Below are positions 15,088 to 23,944 of a stretch of DNA of 64,000 nt, in pieces (the stretch's first letter is position 1; the number at the start of each line of letters is the position of its first letter). Under the pieces are notes generated by a model. That model saw only the letters and a program-made list of their open reading frames with translations, was not told the origin of the DNA and did no database searches. The stretch is from contig NZ_CP121682.1 of the NCBI RefSeq assembly GCF_029760955.1, positions 1,922,001 through 1,986,000 of the forward strand, read 5' to 3'. A program made the position numbers and the translations under genes. The stretch is from Streptomyces cathayae. Its GTDB lineage: Bacteria > Actinomycetota > Actinomycetes > Streptomycetales > Streptomycetaceae.

Positions 15088-16211
15088 CGGTCCTCCAGGC
15101 TCTTGTACAACTCCTTGGCGATGATGTCCCGTTGGACCTCGCTGGCCCCCTCGTAGACGCGGGGGGCGCGGACCTCGCGATAGAGGTGTTCGAGCAGGTG
15201 CCCGCGTTGCAGGGCCCGCGCGCCGTGCAGTTGGACGGCCCGGTCGACGACGTACTGCGCGGTCTCGGTGGCCAGCAGCTTGGCCATGGCGGCGCGACGG
15301 GGGACGTCGGGGGCGCCCGCGTCGTACGCCGCGGCGGCCGCGTACACCATCAGGCGGGCCGACTCCGTGCGCAGGGCCATCTCGGCGACCTGGTGGGACA
15401 CCGCCTGCAGATCGCTCAGCCGGCCGCCGAACGCCTCGCGGCCGGCGGTGTGTTCGAGGGTGGCGTCCAGCGCCGCCCGCGCCATGCCGACCGCGAACGC
15501 GCCGACGCTGGGCCGGAACAGGTTGAGGGTGTTCATGGCGACCCGGAAACCCCGGTCGGGTTCGCCGAGCAGGTCGTCGGCCCTCACCGGTACGGCGTCG
15601 AGAGTGAGGGCTCCGATGGGGTGCGGGGAGAGCATGTCGAGGGGGGTGCCGGTGAGGCCGGGGCGGTCGGCGGGCACCAGGAAGGCGGTCACGCCGCGGG
15701 CGCCGGCGCCGGGGGTGGTGCGGGCGAAGACGGTGTAGAAGTCTGCCTCGGGCGCGTTGGAGATCCAGCGTTTCTCGCCGGTGAGCCGCCAGCGGCCGGG
15801 GCCGTCCGGGTCGGCGGTCAGGGAGAGCGCCGCCGCGTCCGAGCCGGCTCCCGGCTCGCTGAGCGCGAACGCCGCGACTGCCGTGCCGTCCGCCACCCGG
15901 GGCAGCCAGCGGGCCCGCAGCGCCTCGGCGCCGTGGGCGTGCACGGGGTGGGCGCCCAGGCCCTGGAGCGCGAGGGCGGTCTCCGCCTCGGTGCAGCCGT
16001 GGGCCAGGGACTCCCGCATCAGGCACAGGTCGAGCGCGCCGGAGGTGAACAGGCGGGGCAGCAGGCCGAGGGTGCCGAGTGCGGCGACGAGGGGCCGGTT
16101 GACCCGGCCCGGCTCGCCCTTCTCGGCGAGCGGGCGCAGGTGCCCGGCGGCCAGGGCTCGCAGCCGTTCGCACCAGGCGAGTTGTTCCGGTTCGAGCGAG
16201 AATGCGGTCAT
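15084..16211 (-). CDS. Acyl-CoA dehydrogenase
   Basis: A 375-residue FAD acyl-CoA dehydrogenase: ALSEPGAGSDAAALS and the RWISNAPEADFY region that contacts FAD and CoA, then REAFGGRLSDLQAVSHQVAEMA, and YEGASEVQRDIIAKELY at the C-terminus, where the Glu is in the usual catalytic-base position. It oxidises an acyl-CoA to the enoyl-CoA. It starts at the ATG of MTAFSLEPEQ; the upstream in-frame ATG would add 21 low-complexity residues. It heads an operon with the RidA gene and is divergent from the CoA-ligase gene across a palindromic promoter region. Confidence 0.9.
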   Translation of the reverse strand: MTAFSLEPEQLAWCERLRALAAGHLRPLAEKGEPGRVNRPLVAALGTLGLLPRLFTSGALDLCLMRESLAHGCTEAETALALQGLGAHPVHAHGAEALRARWLPRVADGTAVAAFALSEPGAGSDAAALSLTADPDGPGRWRLTGEKRWISNAPEADFYTVFARTTPGAGARGVTAFLVPADRPGLTGTPLDMLSPHPIGALTLDAVPVRADDLLGEPDRGFRVAMNTLNLFRPSVGAFAVGMARAALDATLEHTAGREAFGGRLSDLQAVSHQVAEMALRTESARLMVYAAAAAYDAGAPDVPRRAAMAKLLATETAQYVVDRAVQLHGARALQRGHLLEHLYREVRAPRVYEGASEVQRDIIAKELYKSLEDR

Positions 16212-16301
16212 CGCCGGTCCCTTCCCTCCCCGCGCCCGACGCGGCCCGTCATGAGGCCCGCCCGAGCCCGCCATGAGGCCCGTCCGAGTGGACCCCGCCA
16301 G

Positions 16302-16343
16302 GCTATCGCGAACCGTTGACTGTCGTCATCAACGCGATACGCT
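16302..16343. promoter_or_regulatory. Divergent promoter with shared operator, copy 1
   Basis: Nested inverted repeats (TATCGCG ... CGCGATA outside, GTTGA ... TCAAC inside) lie between the acyl-CoA dehydrogenase and CoA-ligase genes. For the plus strand, TTGACT (16316) and TACGCT (16338) are 16 bp apart and make a plausible promoter. GCTATC, nine bases, TGACTGTCGTCA and then CGCGATA recur in the same order before the enoyl-CoA hydratase gene. The PaaX-type regulator encoded here is the likely ligand. Confidence 0.6.
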
Positions 16344-16381
16344 CCTGAGGCGAGCCCACCACGCCGAGGGGGCGAACCGTC

Positions 16382-18046
16382 ATGAATCCACGGACCACCG
16401 GGCACCCGCACCCCACCGGGCACCTCGACACCTTCGCCCGCGACCACCTCCCGCCACCCGCCCAGTGGCCCGAACTCCGCTTCGACCTGCCGGAGCTGGA
16501 CTACCCCGAACGGCTGAACTGCGCCGCCGAACTGCTGCACGGCCCGCCGGACGGCCGCCCGGCGTTCCGTACCCCCGACGGCGGCGTCTGGACGTACGGC
16601 GAGCTGCGCACCCGCGTGGACCGGCTGGCGCACGTCCTCACCGGCGCCCTCGGCGTCGTCCCCGGCAACCGGGTGCTGCTGCGCGGCCCCACCACGCCCT
16701 GGCTGGCCGCCTGCTGGCTGGCGGTGCTCAAGGCGGGCGCGGTCGCCGTCACCGTGCTGGCCCAGCAGCGTCCGCACGAGCTGAGCACCATCTGCGAGAT
16801 CGCCGCCGTACGGCACGCGCTGTGCGACGTCCGGTCCGTCGACGACCTCGCCAAGGCCGAGGTCCCGGGCCTGCGGATCACCCCGTACGGCGGTGACGCC
16901 CCGGACGACCTGCTGAACCGTCCGGCGCCCGGCACGCCGTACGAGGCCGTGGACACCACGGCGGACGACGTGGCGCTGATCGCCTTCACCTCGGGCACCA
17001 CCGGCCGCCCCAAGGGCTGTATGCACTTCCACCGGGACGTGCTCGCGATCGCGGACACCTTCTCCCGGCACGTCCTGCGGCCGGAGGCGGACGACGTGTT
17101 CGCCGGCAGTCCGCCGCTCGGCTTCACCTTCGGCCTGGGCGGTCTCGTGGTCTTCCCGCTGCGGGCGGGCGCCAGCGCGCTGCTGCTCGAACAGGCCCAC
17201 CCCGCACAGCTGTTGACCGCGATCGCCGAGCACCGGGTGTCGGTGCTGTTCACCGCGCCCACGGCCTACCGGGCGATGCTCGACACCCTCGACGGGCACA
17301 ACAGGCGCGGCGGATCCGGTGGCCCCGACCTCTCGTCGCTGCGGCGCTGCGTCTCGGCGGGCGAGAACCTGCCGGCGGCGACCTGGCGGGCCTGGCACGA
17401 GCGCACCGGGCTGCGGGTCATCAACGGCATCGGCGCCACCGAACTGCTGCACATCTTCCTCTCCGCCGCCGACGAACGGATCAGACCCGGAACCACGGGA
17501 GTTCCGGTCCCCGGGTGGCGGGCGCGCGTGCAGGACGCCCACGGCGCTCCCGTGCCCGACGGCGAGCCGGGGCTGCTCGCGGTGTGCGGGCCCGTCGGCT
17601 GCCGCTATCTCGCCGATCCGCGCCAGCGGGAGTACGTGCGCGGCGGCTGGAACGTCACCGGCGACACCTATGTCCGCGAGCCCGACGGCTACTTCCGCTA
17701 TGTCGCCCGCGCCGACGACATGATCATCTCGGCCGGGTACAACATCGCGGGCCCCGAGGTCGAGGACGCCCTGCTGCGCCATGCGGACGTCCTGGAGGCG
17801 GCGGTGGTCGGGCGGCCCGACGAGAGACGCGGCCAGGCCGTGGTGGCGTACGCGGTCCTCAGGGAGGGCGCCGAGCGGGACGCCGAGGCCCTGCGCGCCT
17901 TCGTGAAGGCGGAGCTCGCGCCGTACAAGTGCCCGCGCGAGATCGTCTTCCTGGACGCGCTGCCGCGCACCGCGACCGGCAAACTCCAGCGGTTCCGCCT
18001 GCGCACCGCCGCCGGTACGGCCGATATGGGAACTGACCAGGGATGA
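16382..18046 (+). CDS. 2-aminobenzoate/aryl-CoA ligase (AMP-forming)
   Basis: A 554-residue adenylate-forming enzyme. The P-loop-like FTSGTTGRPKG is at ~203, the second core motif reads INGIGATELLHIF, GDTYVREPDGYFRYVAR marks the hinge and TATGKLQRFRL holds the A10 lysine. GxTELLHxF and the overall length are those of benzoate/2-aminobenzoate-CoA ligases. It would activate an aromatic acid to its CoA thioester using ATP. The choice of 2-aminobenzoate (anthranilate) comes from the adjacent fused monooxygenase/reductase; benzoate, salicylate or a hydroxybenzoate remain possible. Confidence 0.85.
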   Translation: MNPRTTGHPHPTGHLDTFARDHLPPPAQWPELRFDLPELDYPERLNCAAELLHGPPDGRPAFRTPDGGVWTYGELRTRVDRLAHVLTGALGVVPGNRVLLRGPTTPWLAACWLAVLKAGAVAVTVLAQQRPHELSTICEIAAVRHALCDVRSVDDLAKAEVPGLRITPYGGDAPDDLLNRPAPGTPYEAVDTTADDVALIAFTSGTTGRPKGCMHFHRDVLAIADTFSRHVLRPEADDVFAGSPPLGFTFGLGGLVVFPLRAGASALLLEQAHPAQLLTAIAEHRVSVLFTAPTAYRAMLDTLDGHNRRGGSGGPDLSSLRRCVSAGENLPAATWRAWHERTGLRVINGIGATELLHIFLSAADERIRPGTTGVPVPGWRARVQDAHGAPVPDGEPGLLAVCGPVGCRYLADPRQREYVRGGWNVTGDTYVREPDGYFRYVARADDMIISAGYNIAGPEVEDALLRHADVLEAAVVGRPDERRGQAVVAYAVLREGAERDAEALRAFVKAELAPYKCPREIVFLDALPRTATGKLQRFRLRTAAGTADMGTDQG

Positions 18047-18086
18047 CACCGGTGCCGGGGGCCGGAGTGGATCAAGACGACCTAAG

Positions 18087-18908
18087 ATGATCAACGTGTC
18101 CGACCAGTCCGCGCAGCACGCTCCGAGGTCCCTCATCGTCACGCTCTACGGCGCCTACGGCCGCTTCGTGCCGGGCCCCGTGCCCGTCGCCGAGCTGATC
18201 CGGCTGCTGGCCGCGGTCGGCGTCGACGCCCCCTCCGTGCGTTCCTCGGTGTCCCGGCTCAAGCGGCGCGGGCTGCTCGTCCCGGCCCGCACCCCGCAGG
18301 GCGCGGCCGGCTACGAACTGTCGCCGGAAGCACGCCAGTTGCTGGAGGACGGCGATCGCCGCATCTACGCGACCGCCGCCCCCGCCGACGAGGGCTGGGT
18401 GCTCGCGGTGTTCTCCGTCCCGGAGTCCGAGCGCCAGAAGCGGCACCTCCTGCGCTCCCGCCTGTCCGGCCTCGGTTTCGGCACCGCCGCGCCCGGTGTG
18501 TGGATCGCGCCCGCCCGGCTGTACGAGGAGACCCGGCACACCCTTCAGCGGCTGCGGCTGGACGGTTACGTCGACTTCTTCCGCGGTGAGCACCTCGGTT
18601 ACACGCCCACCGCCGAGGCGGTCGCCCGCTGGTGGGACCTCGAGGGGATCGCCGAGGAGCACGAGGCGTTCCTGGAGCGCCACGCGCGGGTGCTGGACGC
18701 CTGGCGGGAGCGTGCGGACACCCCGCCCGAGGAGGCCTACCGCGACTACCTCCTCGCCCTCGACTCCTGGCGCCACCTCCCCTACACCGACCCGGGCCTG
18801 CCCGCCGGCCTGCTGCCCGCCGACTGGCCTGGGGCCCGCTCGGCGAGCGTCTTCCACGGACTGCACGAACGTCTGCGGGACGCGGGGGCCGGCTTCGCCG
18901 GACTGTGA
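18087..18908 (+). CDS. PaaX-family transcriptional repressor
   Basis: A 273-residue PaaX-like protein: N-terminal winged helix (SLIVTLYGAYGRF; VRSSVSRLKRRGLLVP), a central domain (GWVLAVFSVPESERQKRHLLRSRLSGLGFG) and a helical C-terminal part (WRHLPYTDPGLPAGLLP). PaaX proteins are repressors released by aryl-CoA thioesters such as phenylacetyl-CoA. Here the inducer would be the product of the ligase 40 bp upstream. The gene ends 23 bp from the converging monooxygenase gene. It is the likely reader of the composite motif before both operons. Confidence 0.88.
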   Translation: MINVSDQSAQHAPRSLIVTLYGAYGRFVPGPVPVAELIRLLAAVGVDAPSVRSSVSRLKRRGLLVPARTPQGAAGYELSPEARQLLEDGDRRIYATAAPADEGWVLAVFSVPESERQKRHLLRSRLSGLGFGTAAPGVWIAPARLYEETRHTLQRLRLDGYVDFFRGEHLGYTPTAEAVARWWDLEGIAEEHEAFLERHARVLDAWRERADTPPEEAYRDYLLALDSWRHLPYTDPGLPAGLLPADWPGARSASVFHGLHERLRDAGAGFAGL

Positions 18909-18931
18909 CCCCGCGGGCCGGTCCCGTCTCC

Positions 18932-21331
18932 TCAGCCGCCCAGGGTCAGCCGGGGCCGGGGAGCCTCCGTGCGGCCGGTCCGCGGGGGTCTGCGGCCGGC
19001 CAGGTAGGGCGCGGGCCAGGCGACGCCCTCGCCCTCGTAGCCCTGCTCGGCCGCCGCGTGCAGGGTCCAGTGCGGGTCGTAGAGGTGGGGGCGGGCCAGC
19101 GCGCACAGGTCCGCGCGCCCGGCCAGGATCAGCGAGTTGACGTCGTCCCAGGAGGAGATCGCGCCGACCGCGATCACCGGGACGCCGACGCGGTGGCGGA
19201 TGCGGTCGGCGAACGGCGTCTGGTAGGAACGGCCGAACTCCGGCTTCTCGTCGGACACCACCTGTCCGGTGGACACGTCGATCGCGTCGGCACCGTGTGC
19301 GGCGAAGGCGTGGGCGATGGCGACGGCGTCCTCGGCCGTGGTGCCGCCGTCGGCCCAGTCGGTGGCGGAGAGACGGACGGTCATGGGCCGCTGTTTCGGC
19401 CACACCCCGCGGACGGCGTCGAAGACCTCCAGCGGGAAGCGGAGCCGGTGCTCGAGCGGGCCGCCGTAGGCGTCGGTGCGGCGGTTGGTCAGCGGGGAGA
19501 GGAAGCCGGAGAGCAGATAGCCGTGGGCGCAGTGCAGTTCGAGCAGGTCGAACCCGGCGTGCGCGGCCCGCTCGGCCGCCGAGGTGAACTGCTCGCGGAT
19601 GCCGTCGAGTTGACTGATGGTCAGCTCGTGCGGGGTCTGGCTGTCCGGCCGGTAGGGCAGGGGGGAGGCGGCGACGAGGGGCCAGTTGCCGGTGTCCAGC
19701 GGCTCGTCCATGCCCTGCCACATCAGCTTGGTCGAGCCCTTGCGGCCGCTGTGGCCGAGCTGTACGCCGATCGCGGTGCCGGGTGCCGCCGTGTGCGCGA
19801 AGCCGGTGATCCGCCGCCATGCCGCGGCCTGGCTCTCGGTGTAGAGACCGGCGCAGCCGGGCGTGATGCGCCCCTCGGCGCTCACGCACACCATCTCCGT
19901 CATGACCAGCCCGGCTCCGCCCAGCGCACGGGCGCCCAGATGGACGAGGTGGAAGTCGCCGGGGACGCCGTCGGTGGCCGAGTACATGTCCATGGGGGAG
20001 ACGACGACCCGGTTGCGCAGGGTCAGTTCGCGCAGCCGCAGCGGGGTGAACATCGGGGGTGTACCGGGCGGGCAGCCGAACTCGCGCTCCACGGCGCCGG
20101 TGAAGCGGGCGTCGCGCAGGCGCAGGTTGTCGTGGGTGACGCGACGGCTGCGGGTGAGCAGGTTGAAGGCGAACTGCCGGGGCGGCTCCGCGAGGTACAG
20201 CTCCAGGTCCTCGAACCACTCCAGGCTGGCCCGTGCCGCCCGCTGGGTGGAGGTGACCACGGGCCGCCGCTCCGTCTCGTACGCGCGCAACGCGGCCTGC
20301 AGTGTGGGGTGTTCGCGCAGGCAGGCGGCCAGGGCCAGGGCGTCCTCGACGGCGAGCTTGGTGCCGGAGCCGATGGAGAAGTGGGCGGTGTGGGCGGCGT
20401 CGCCGAGCAGCACGACGTTGCCGTGCGACCAGCGGTCGTTGACGACCGTGCGGAAGGTCGTCCACGTCGACCTGTTGGACCGCAGCGGGCGGCCGCCGAG
20501 GGCGTCGGCGAAGATCTTGGCGCAGCGCTCGACCGACTGCTCCTCGTCGAGTTCACCGAACCCGGCGGCCCGCCACACCTCCTCGCGCATCTCGACGATC
20601 ACCGTGGAGGCGTCGGCGGAGAAGGGGTAGCCGTGCAGTTGCATCACGCCGTGCGGGGTCTCGGCGATCTCGAAGCGGAAGGCGTCGAAGGCGAGGTCCG
20701 CGGCCAGCCAGATGTAACGGCAGCGGTGCTCGGTGATCCGGGGGCGGAAGACGTCCGCGAAGGCGGCGCGGGTGCCGCTGTGCACCCCGTCGGCGGCCAC
20801 CACCAGGTCGTACGTCCGGGCCAGGTGGGCGGGGTCCGGCGCCTCGGCGCGAAAGCGCAGGTCGACGCCGAGGGAGCGGCAGCGTTCGTGGAGGATCTCC
20901 AGCAGCCGGCGCCGGCCGAGGGCGGCGAAGCCGTGGCCGCCGGAGGTGTGGCGTACCCCGCGGTGGACGATGTCGATGTCGTCCCAGCGGACGAAGTCCG
21001 CCCGGAGCGCCGCGTGGACCACCGGGTCGGCGTGCTCGATGCCGCCGAGGGTCTCGTCGGACAGGACGACGCCGAAGCCGAAGGTGTCGTCGGGGGCGTT
21101 GCGCTCCCAGACGGTGACCTCGCGCGCGGGGTCGAGGCGTTTGAGCAGCGCCGCCGCGTACAGGCCGCCGGGTCCGCCCCCGATCACCGCGACCTTCCGG
21201 ACGCCGGTGTCGGGCACGGCGCCGGTGTCGGTCACGGCGCTGGTGCCTGTCCCGGCGCCGGGGTCCGTCCCGGCTCCGGACTCCGGCTCCGTTCCGGCTC
21301 CGGTGGCGGGCACGACTACCGCCCCCGCCAT
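18932..21331 (-). CDS. Fused flavin monooxygenase/OYE reductase acting on aryl-CoA (2-aminobenzoyl-CoA monooxygenase/reductase type)
   Basis: A 799-residue two-domain flavoprotein. After a 45-residue Gly/Thr/Pro-rich start, residues ~47-430 are an FAD monooxygenase (VAVIGGGPGGLYAAALLKR, VAADGVHSG, VVLLGDAAHTAHFSIGSGTKLA). Residues ~440-790 are an old-yellow-enzyme barrel (RVVVSPMDMYSA, GVQLGHSGRKG, ELHCAHGYLLSGFLSP, GRADLCALARP). This architecture is that of 2-aminobenzoyl-CoA monooxygenase/reductase, which hydroxylates and then dearomatises the ring using NAD(P)H and O2. Databases also call it bifunctional salicylyl-CoA 5-hydroxylase/oxidoreductase. Its start overlaps the hydratase gene by 16 bp. 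Confidence 0.88.
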   Translation of the reverse strand: MAGAVVVPATGAGTEPESGAGTDPGAGTGTSAVTDTGAVPDTGVRKVAVIGGGPGGLYAAALLKRLDPAREVTVWERNAPDDTFGFGVVLSDETLGGIEHADPVVHAALRADFVRWDDIDIVHRGVRHTSGGHGFAALGRRRLLEILHERCRSLGVDLRFRAEAPDPAHLARTYDLVVAADGVHSGTRAAFADVFRPRITEHRCRYIWLAADLAFDAFRFEIAETPHGVMQLHGYPFSADASTVIVEMREEVWRAAGFGELDEEQSVERCAKIFADALGGRPLRSNRSTWTTFRTVVNDRWSHGNVVLLGDAAHTAHFSIGSGTKLAVEDALALAACLREHPTLQAALRAYETERRPVVTSTQRAARASLEWFEDLELYLAEPPRQFAFNLLTRSRRVTHDNLRLRDARFTGAVEREFGCPPGTPPMFTPLRLRELTLRNRVVVSPMDMYSATDGVPGDFHLVHLGARALGGAGLVMTEMVCVSAEGRITPGCAGLYTESQAAAWRRITGFAHTAAPGTAIGVQLGHSGRKGSTKLMWQGMDEPLDTGNWPLVAASPLPYRPDSQTPHELTISQLDGIREQFTSAAERAAHAGFDLLELHCAHGYLLSGFLSPLTNRRTDAYGGPLEHRLRFPLEVFDAVRGVWPKQRPMTVRLSATDWADGGTTAEDAVAIAHAFAAHGADAIDVSTGQVVSDEKPEFGRSYQTPFADRIRHRVGVPVIAVGAISSWDDVNSLILAGRADLCALARPHLYDPHWTLHAAAEQGYEGEGVAWPAPYLAGRRPPRTGRTEAPRPRLTLGG

Positions 21332-22143
21332 TTCGGGGAGCGCTTCTCGGTGAAGGCCGCGTGGAACTCGGCGTAGTCCTCGCCGTTCATGAGCAGGGCC
21401 TGGGTGGCGGCGTCCAGCTCCACGGCGGCGGCCAGGGGCATGTCCAGTTCGGCCGTGAGCAGCGCCTTGGTCTGGGCGTACGCCAGCGCCGGGCCGTCGG
21501 CCAGGCGGCGGGCGAGGGCCTGGGCGGCCTCGCCCGCGCCGCCGTCGTCGGCGAGGACGCTGATCAGGCCGATCCGCTCGGCCTCGGGCGCCCGGACCGG
21601 TTCGCCGAGCATCAGCAGCCGGGTCGCGTGGCCGAGGCCGACCACCCGGGGCAGCAGATAGGCGGCGCCCATGTCGCCGCCGGACAGGCCGACCCGGGTG
21701 AAGAGGAAGGCGAAGCGGGCCGTGGGGTCGGCGACCCGGAAGTCCGCGGCCAGGGCGAGGACGGCGCCCGCGCCCGCCGCGACCCCGTGCACCGCGGCGA
21801 TCACCGGGAACGGGCACTCCCGGATCGCCCGTACGGTCTGCCCGGTCATCCGGTTGAAGTCGAGGAGCTGGGCGGTGTCCATGCCGAGGGTCGCGCCGAT
21901 GATCTCGTCCACGTCACCGCCGGAGCAGAAGCCGCGCCCCTCCCCGGCCAGCACCAGGGCCCGCACCGCCCGCTCCCGGGACAGTTCGGCGAGCAGGTCG
22001 CGCAGGTCGGCGTAGGCGCCGAAGGTGAGGGCGTTGAGCTTGTCGGGGCGGGCGAGGGTGACGGTGGCGACGCCGTCGGCGAGGTCGACGCGCAGATGCT
22101 CCCAGCGGGGGGTGCGGGCGGCGGAGCCGGTGAAGGGACTCAT
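21316..22143 (-). CDS. Enoyl-CoA hydratase/isomerase
   Basis: A 275-residue crotonase-fold protein: GEGRGFCSGGDVDEI and AAVHGVAAGAGAVLALAADFRVA form the two oxyanion-hole segments, then FAFLFTRVGLSGGDMGAAYLLPRVVG. It would hydrate or open a CoA-bound ring intermediate after the monooxygenase/reductase. The start is the ATG after GAGGAGG; an upstream in-frame GTG lacks a ribosome site. It is the first gene of the two-gene minus-strand operon controlled by the second copy of the shared operator. Confidence 0.88.
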   Translation of the reverse strand: MSPFTGSAARTPRWEHLRVDLADGVATVTLARPDKLNALTFGAYADLRDLLAELSRERAVRALVLAGEGRGFCSGGDVDEIIGATLGMDTAQLLDFNRMTGQTVRAIRECPFPVIAAVHGVAAGAGAVLALAADFRVADPTARFAFLFTRVGLSGGDMGAAYLLPRVVGLGHATRLLMLGEPVRAPEAERIGLISVLADDGGAGEAAQALARRLADGPALAYAQTKALLTAELDMPLAAAVELDAATQALLMNGEDYAEFHAAFTEKRSPKWRGR

Positions 22144-22224
22144 GAGGGCGGCCTCCTCGGGCGGGCGCGCCGCGCGGTCTCGCACTGCGGCTGCTGCCCT
22201 GCTCACTGAGCTCTACCCCGCGAA

Positions 22225-22264
22225 GCTATCATTCATCTCTGACCGTCGTCACGGGTACGCGATA
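22225..22264. promoter_or_regulatory. Shared operator, copy 2 (before enoyl-CoA hydratase operon)
   Basis: GCTATC, nine bases, TGACCGTCGTCA, six bases, CGCGATA. The first spacing is identical to copy 1; the second is 6 bp instead of 4. It lies ~80 bp before the hydratase ATG in the expected promoter region, which supports joint control by the PaaX-type protein. Confidence 0.6.
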
Positions 22265-22362
22265 GGTGGATCCGGGTACCCCTGGAAGGATTCGGACGGC
22301 GCCCCGTACGATTGAGCGATTGAAAGCAGGACCGCCTGCCTGCTCTCCCCGATCGGATCCAT

Positions 22363-22797
22363 GTGCACGAATCCCTGACCTCCCCTTCCTGGCGCGTCGC
22401 ACTGCCGCACACCACCGCGGCCGTGCCCGTCGCCCGTGCGCTGGTCCGTACCGCACTGGCCGAACGGCGGCACGCCGCGGACAGCGACACGGCGGAGCTA
22501 CTCACCGCCGAGCTGGTGGCCAACGCGGTGGAGCACACCTCGGGGAACACGCCGATCGAGCTGGTGGTGGAGCTGCTGCCGACCGGCTGCCAGGTCGAGG
22601 TGCACGACGGCGACCCGGCCCCGCCCGGCGACCTGACCCGCCCCACCCTCGACCCGCCGGACCCCTGGCAGGAGCACGGGCGGGGGCTGCTGCTGATCCG
22701 CGCCCTGAGCTCGTCCTGCGGTCACCGCCTCACCGGGACCGGCAAGGCGGTGTGGTTCCGGCTGTCGGCGGTACCGCGCCAGCGCCGGCCCGCCTGA
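22363..22797 (+). CDS. ATP-binding protein, RsbW-like HATPase (anti-sigma kinase type)
   Basis: A 144-residue single-domain HATPase_c_2 protein. The N box is ELLTAELVANAVEHT, the G1 box region is VEVHDGDPAPP and the G2 region is EHGRGLLLIRALSSSCG; together they bind ATP. Streptomyces carry dozens of such stand-alone proteins, which act as anti-sigma or anti-anti-sigma kinases or partners of other regulators. No sigma or antagonist gene is next to it, so its partner is unknown. The start is GTG; a nearby ATG is out of frame. Confidence 0.85.
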   Translation: MHESLTSPSWRVALPHTTAAVPVARALVRTALAERRHAADSDTAELLTAELVANAVEHTSGNTPIELVVELLPTGCQVEVHDGDPAPPGDLTRPTLDPPDPWQEHGRGLLLIRALSSSCGHRLTGTGKAVWFRLSAVPRQRRPA

Positions 22798-22798
22798 G

Positions 22799-22845
22799 AC
22801 CGCCGGCGCCGGCCGGCCCGAGAACGCCGGCGCCGGTCCGCCCGG
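22799..22845. terminator. GC-rich hairpin between convergent genes
   Basis: Two copies of CGCCGGCGCCGG separated by ~18 bp fold back on each other. They fill the 51-bp space between the convergent ATP-binding and ornithine carbamoyltransferase genes, so a bidirectional terminator is likely. There is no T-tract. Confidence 0.5.
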
Positions 22846-22848
22846 ACC

Positions 22849-23859
22849 TCAGGCCAGGGTCGCCACCAGGACCGCCTTGATCGTGTGCATCCGGTTCTCC
22901 GCCTCGTCGAAGACGACCGAGTGGTCCGACTCGAACACCTCGTCGGTCACCTCCAGCGACTCCAGCCCGTGCTTCTCGTGCACCTCGCGCCCGACCAGGG
23001 TGCCCAGGTCGTGGAAGGCCGGCAGGCAGTGCAGGAAGCGGACGTCCGGGTTGCCGGTGGCCCGGAGCACGTCCATGGTCACCGCGTACGGCGCGAGGGA
23101 GGCGATCCGCTCGTCCCAGACCTCCTGGGGCTCCCCCATCGAGACCCAGACGTCGGTGGCGACGAAGTCGACGCCCGCGACCCCCTCGGCGATCTCCTCG
23201 GTGAGCGTGATGCGGGCCCCGCTGGACTCCGCGAGCACCCGCGCCCGGTCGACGACCTCCTGCGCGGGCCAGTACGTCTTCGGGGCGACGATCCGCACGT
23301 CCATGCCCAGCAGGGCCGCGGTGACGAGGTAGGAGTTGCCCATGTTGAAACGGGCGTCGCCGAGGTAGGCGAAGGAGATCTCCGTGACCGGCTTTCCGCC
23401 GCCGTGCTCGGTCATGGTGAGCACGTCGGCGAGCATCTGGGTGGGGTGCCAGTCGTCGGTCAGGCCGTTGTAGACGGGCACGCCCGCATGCTCGGCGAGG
23501 GTCTCCACGGTGGACTGGGAGTCGCCCCGGAACTCGATCGCGTCGAACATCCGGCCGAGCACCCGCGCGGTGTCCTTCGCGGACTCCTTCTTCCCGATGT
23601 GCGAGCCGCTCGGGTCGATGTACGTCGTGAAGGCGCCCTGGTCGGCGGCGGCCACCTCGAAGGCGCAACGGGTGCGCGTCGAGGGCTTCTCGAAGATCAG
23701 CGCGATGTTCCTGCCCCGGAGGTACCGGGTCTCGGTCCCGGCCTTCTTGGCGGCCTTCAGCTCTGCGGCCAGGTCGAGCAGGCCGAGGAACTCCTGCGCG
23801 GTGAAGTCCACCTCCTTGAGGAAGTTGCGGCCGGCGAGGGCGGTCGGGACTGTCGCCAT
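22849..23859 (-). CDS. argF: Ornithine carbamoyltransferase
   Basis: A 336-residue ornithine transcarbamylase. It has the carbamoyl-phosphate site [13 protein letters not shown], the [14 protein letters not shown] motif and the ornithine loop [10 protein letters not shown]. It catalyses ornithine + carbamoyl phosphate to citrulline + phosphate, reversibly. Because arginine deiminase lies upstream on the same strand, the catabolic direction (arcB role) is plausible. I chose the ATG at [13 protein letters not shown]; in-frame ATGs 11 and 23 codons upstream are possible but run into the operator-like AT-rich region. Confidence 0.93.
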   Translation of the reverse strand: MATVPTALAGRNFLKEVDFTAQEFLGLLDLAAELKAAKKAGTETRYLRGRNIALIFEKPSTRTRCAFEVAAADQGAFTTYIDPSGSHIGKKESAKDTARVLGRMFDAIEFRGDSQSTVETLAEHAGVPVYNGLTDDWHPTQMLADVLTMTEHGGGKPVTEISFAYLGDARFNMGNSYLVTAALLGMDVRIVAPKTYWPAQEVVDRARVLAESSGARITLTEEIAEGVAGVDFVATDVWVSMGEPQEVWDERIASLAPYAVTMDVLRATGNPDVRFLHCLPAFHDLGTLVGREVHEKHGLESLEVTDEVFESDHSVVFDEAENRMHTIKAVLVATLA

Positions 23860-23900
23860 GGGGCGCTCCAGAGGTGCAGGGACAGGGGACATATGGAACT

Positions 23901-23930
23901 CTATACGAATACCAGAATTTATATGCAAGC
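23901..23930 (-). promoter_or_regulatory. Candidate ARG boxes (ArgR operator)
   Basis: An AT-rich island (TTGCATATAAATT and TATTCGTATAG on the transcribed strand) in otherwise GC-rich DNA between arginine deiminase and ornithine carbamoyltransferase. Both halves resemble ARG-box halves bound by ArgR (TGCATA-like, TATTCNTATA). It suggests that argF has its own arginine-responsive promoter. Confidence 0.45.
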
Positions 23931-23944
23931 ATCCATCGGCACCC

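Noticed and set aside
16208..18142. A 644-codon minus-strand frame opposite the CoA ligase
   Set aside because: Shadow frame with Arg/Gly/Val-rich content and no motif, against a clear AMP-ligase.
18632..21376. A 914-codon plus-strand frame over the monooxygenase/reductase
   Set aside because: Shadow of a well-defined two-domain flavoprotein on the minus strand.
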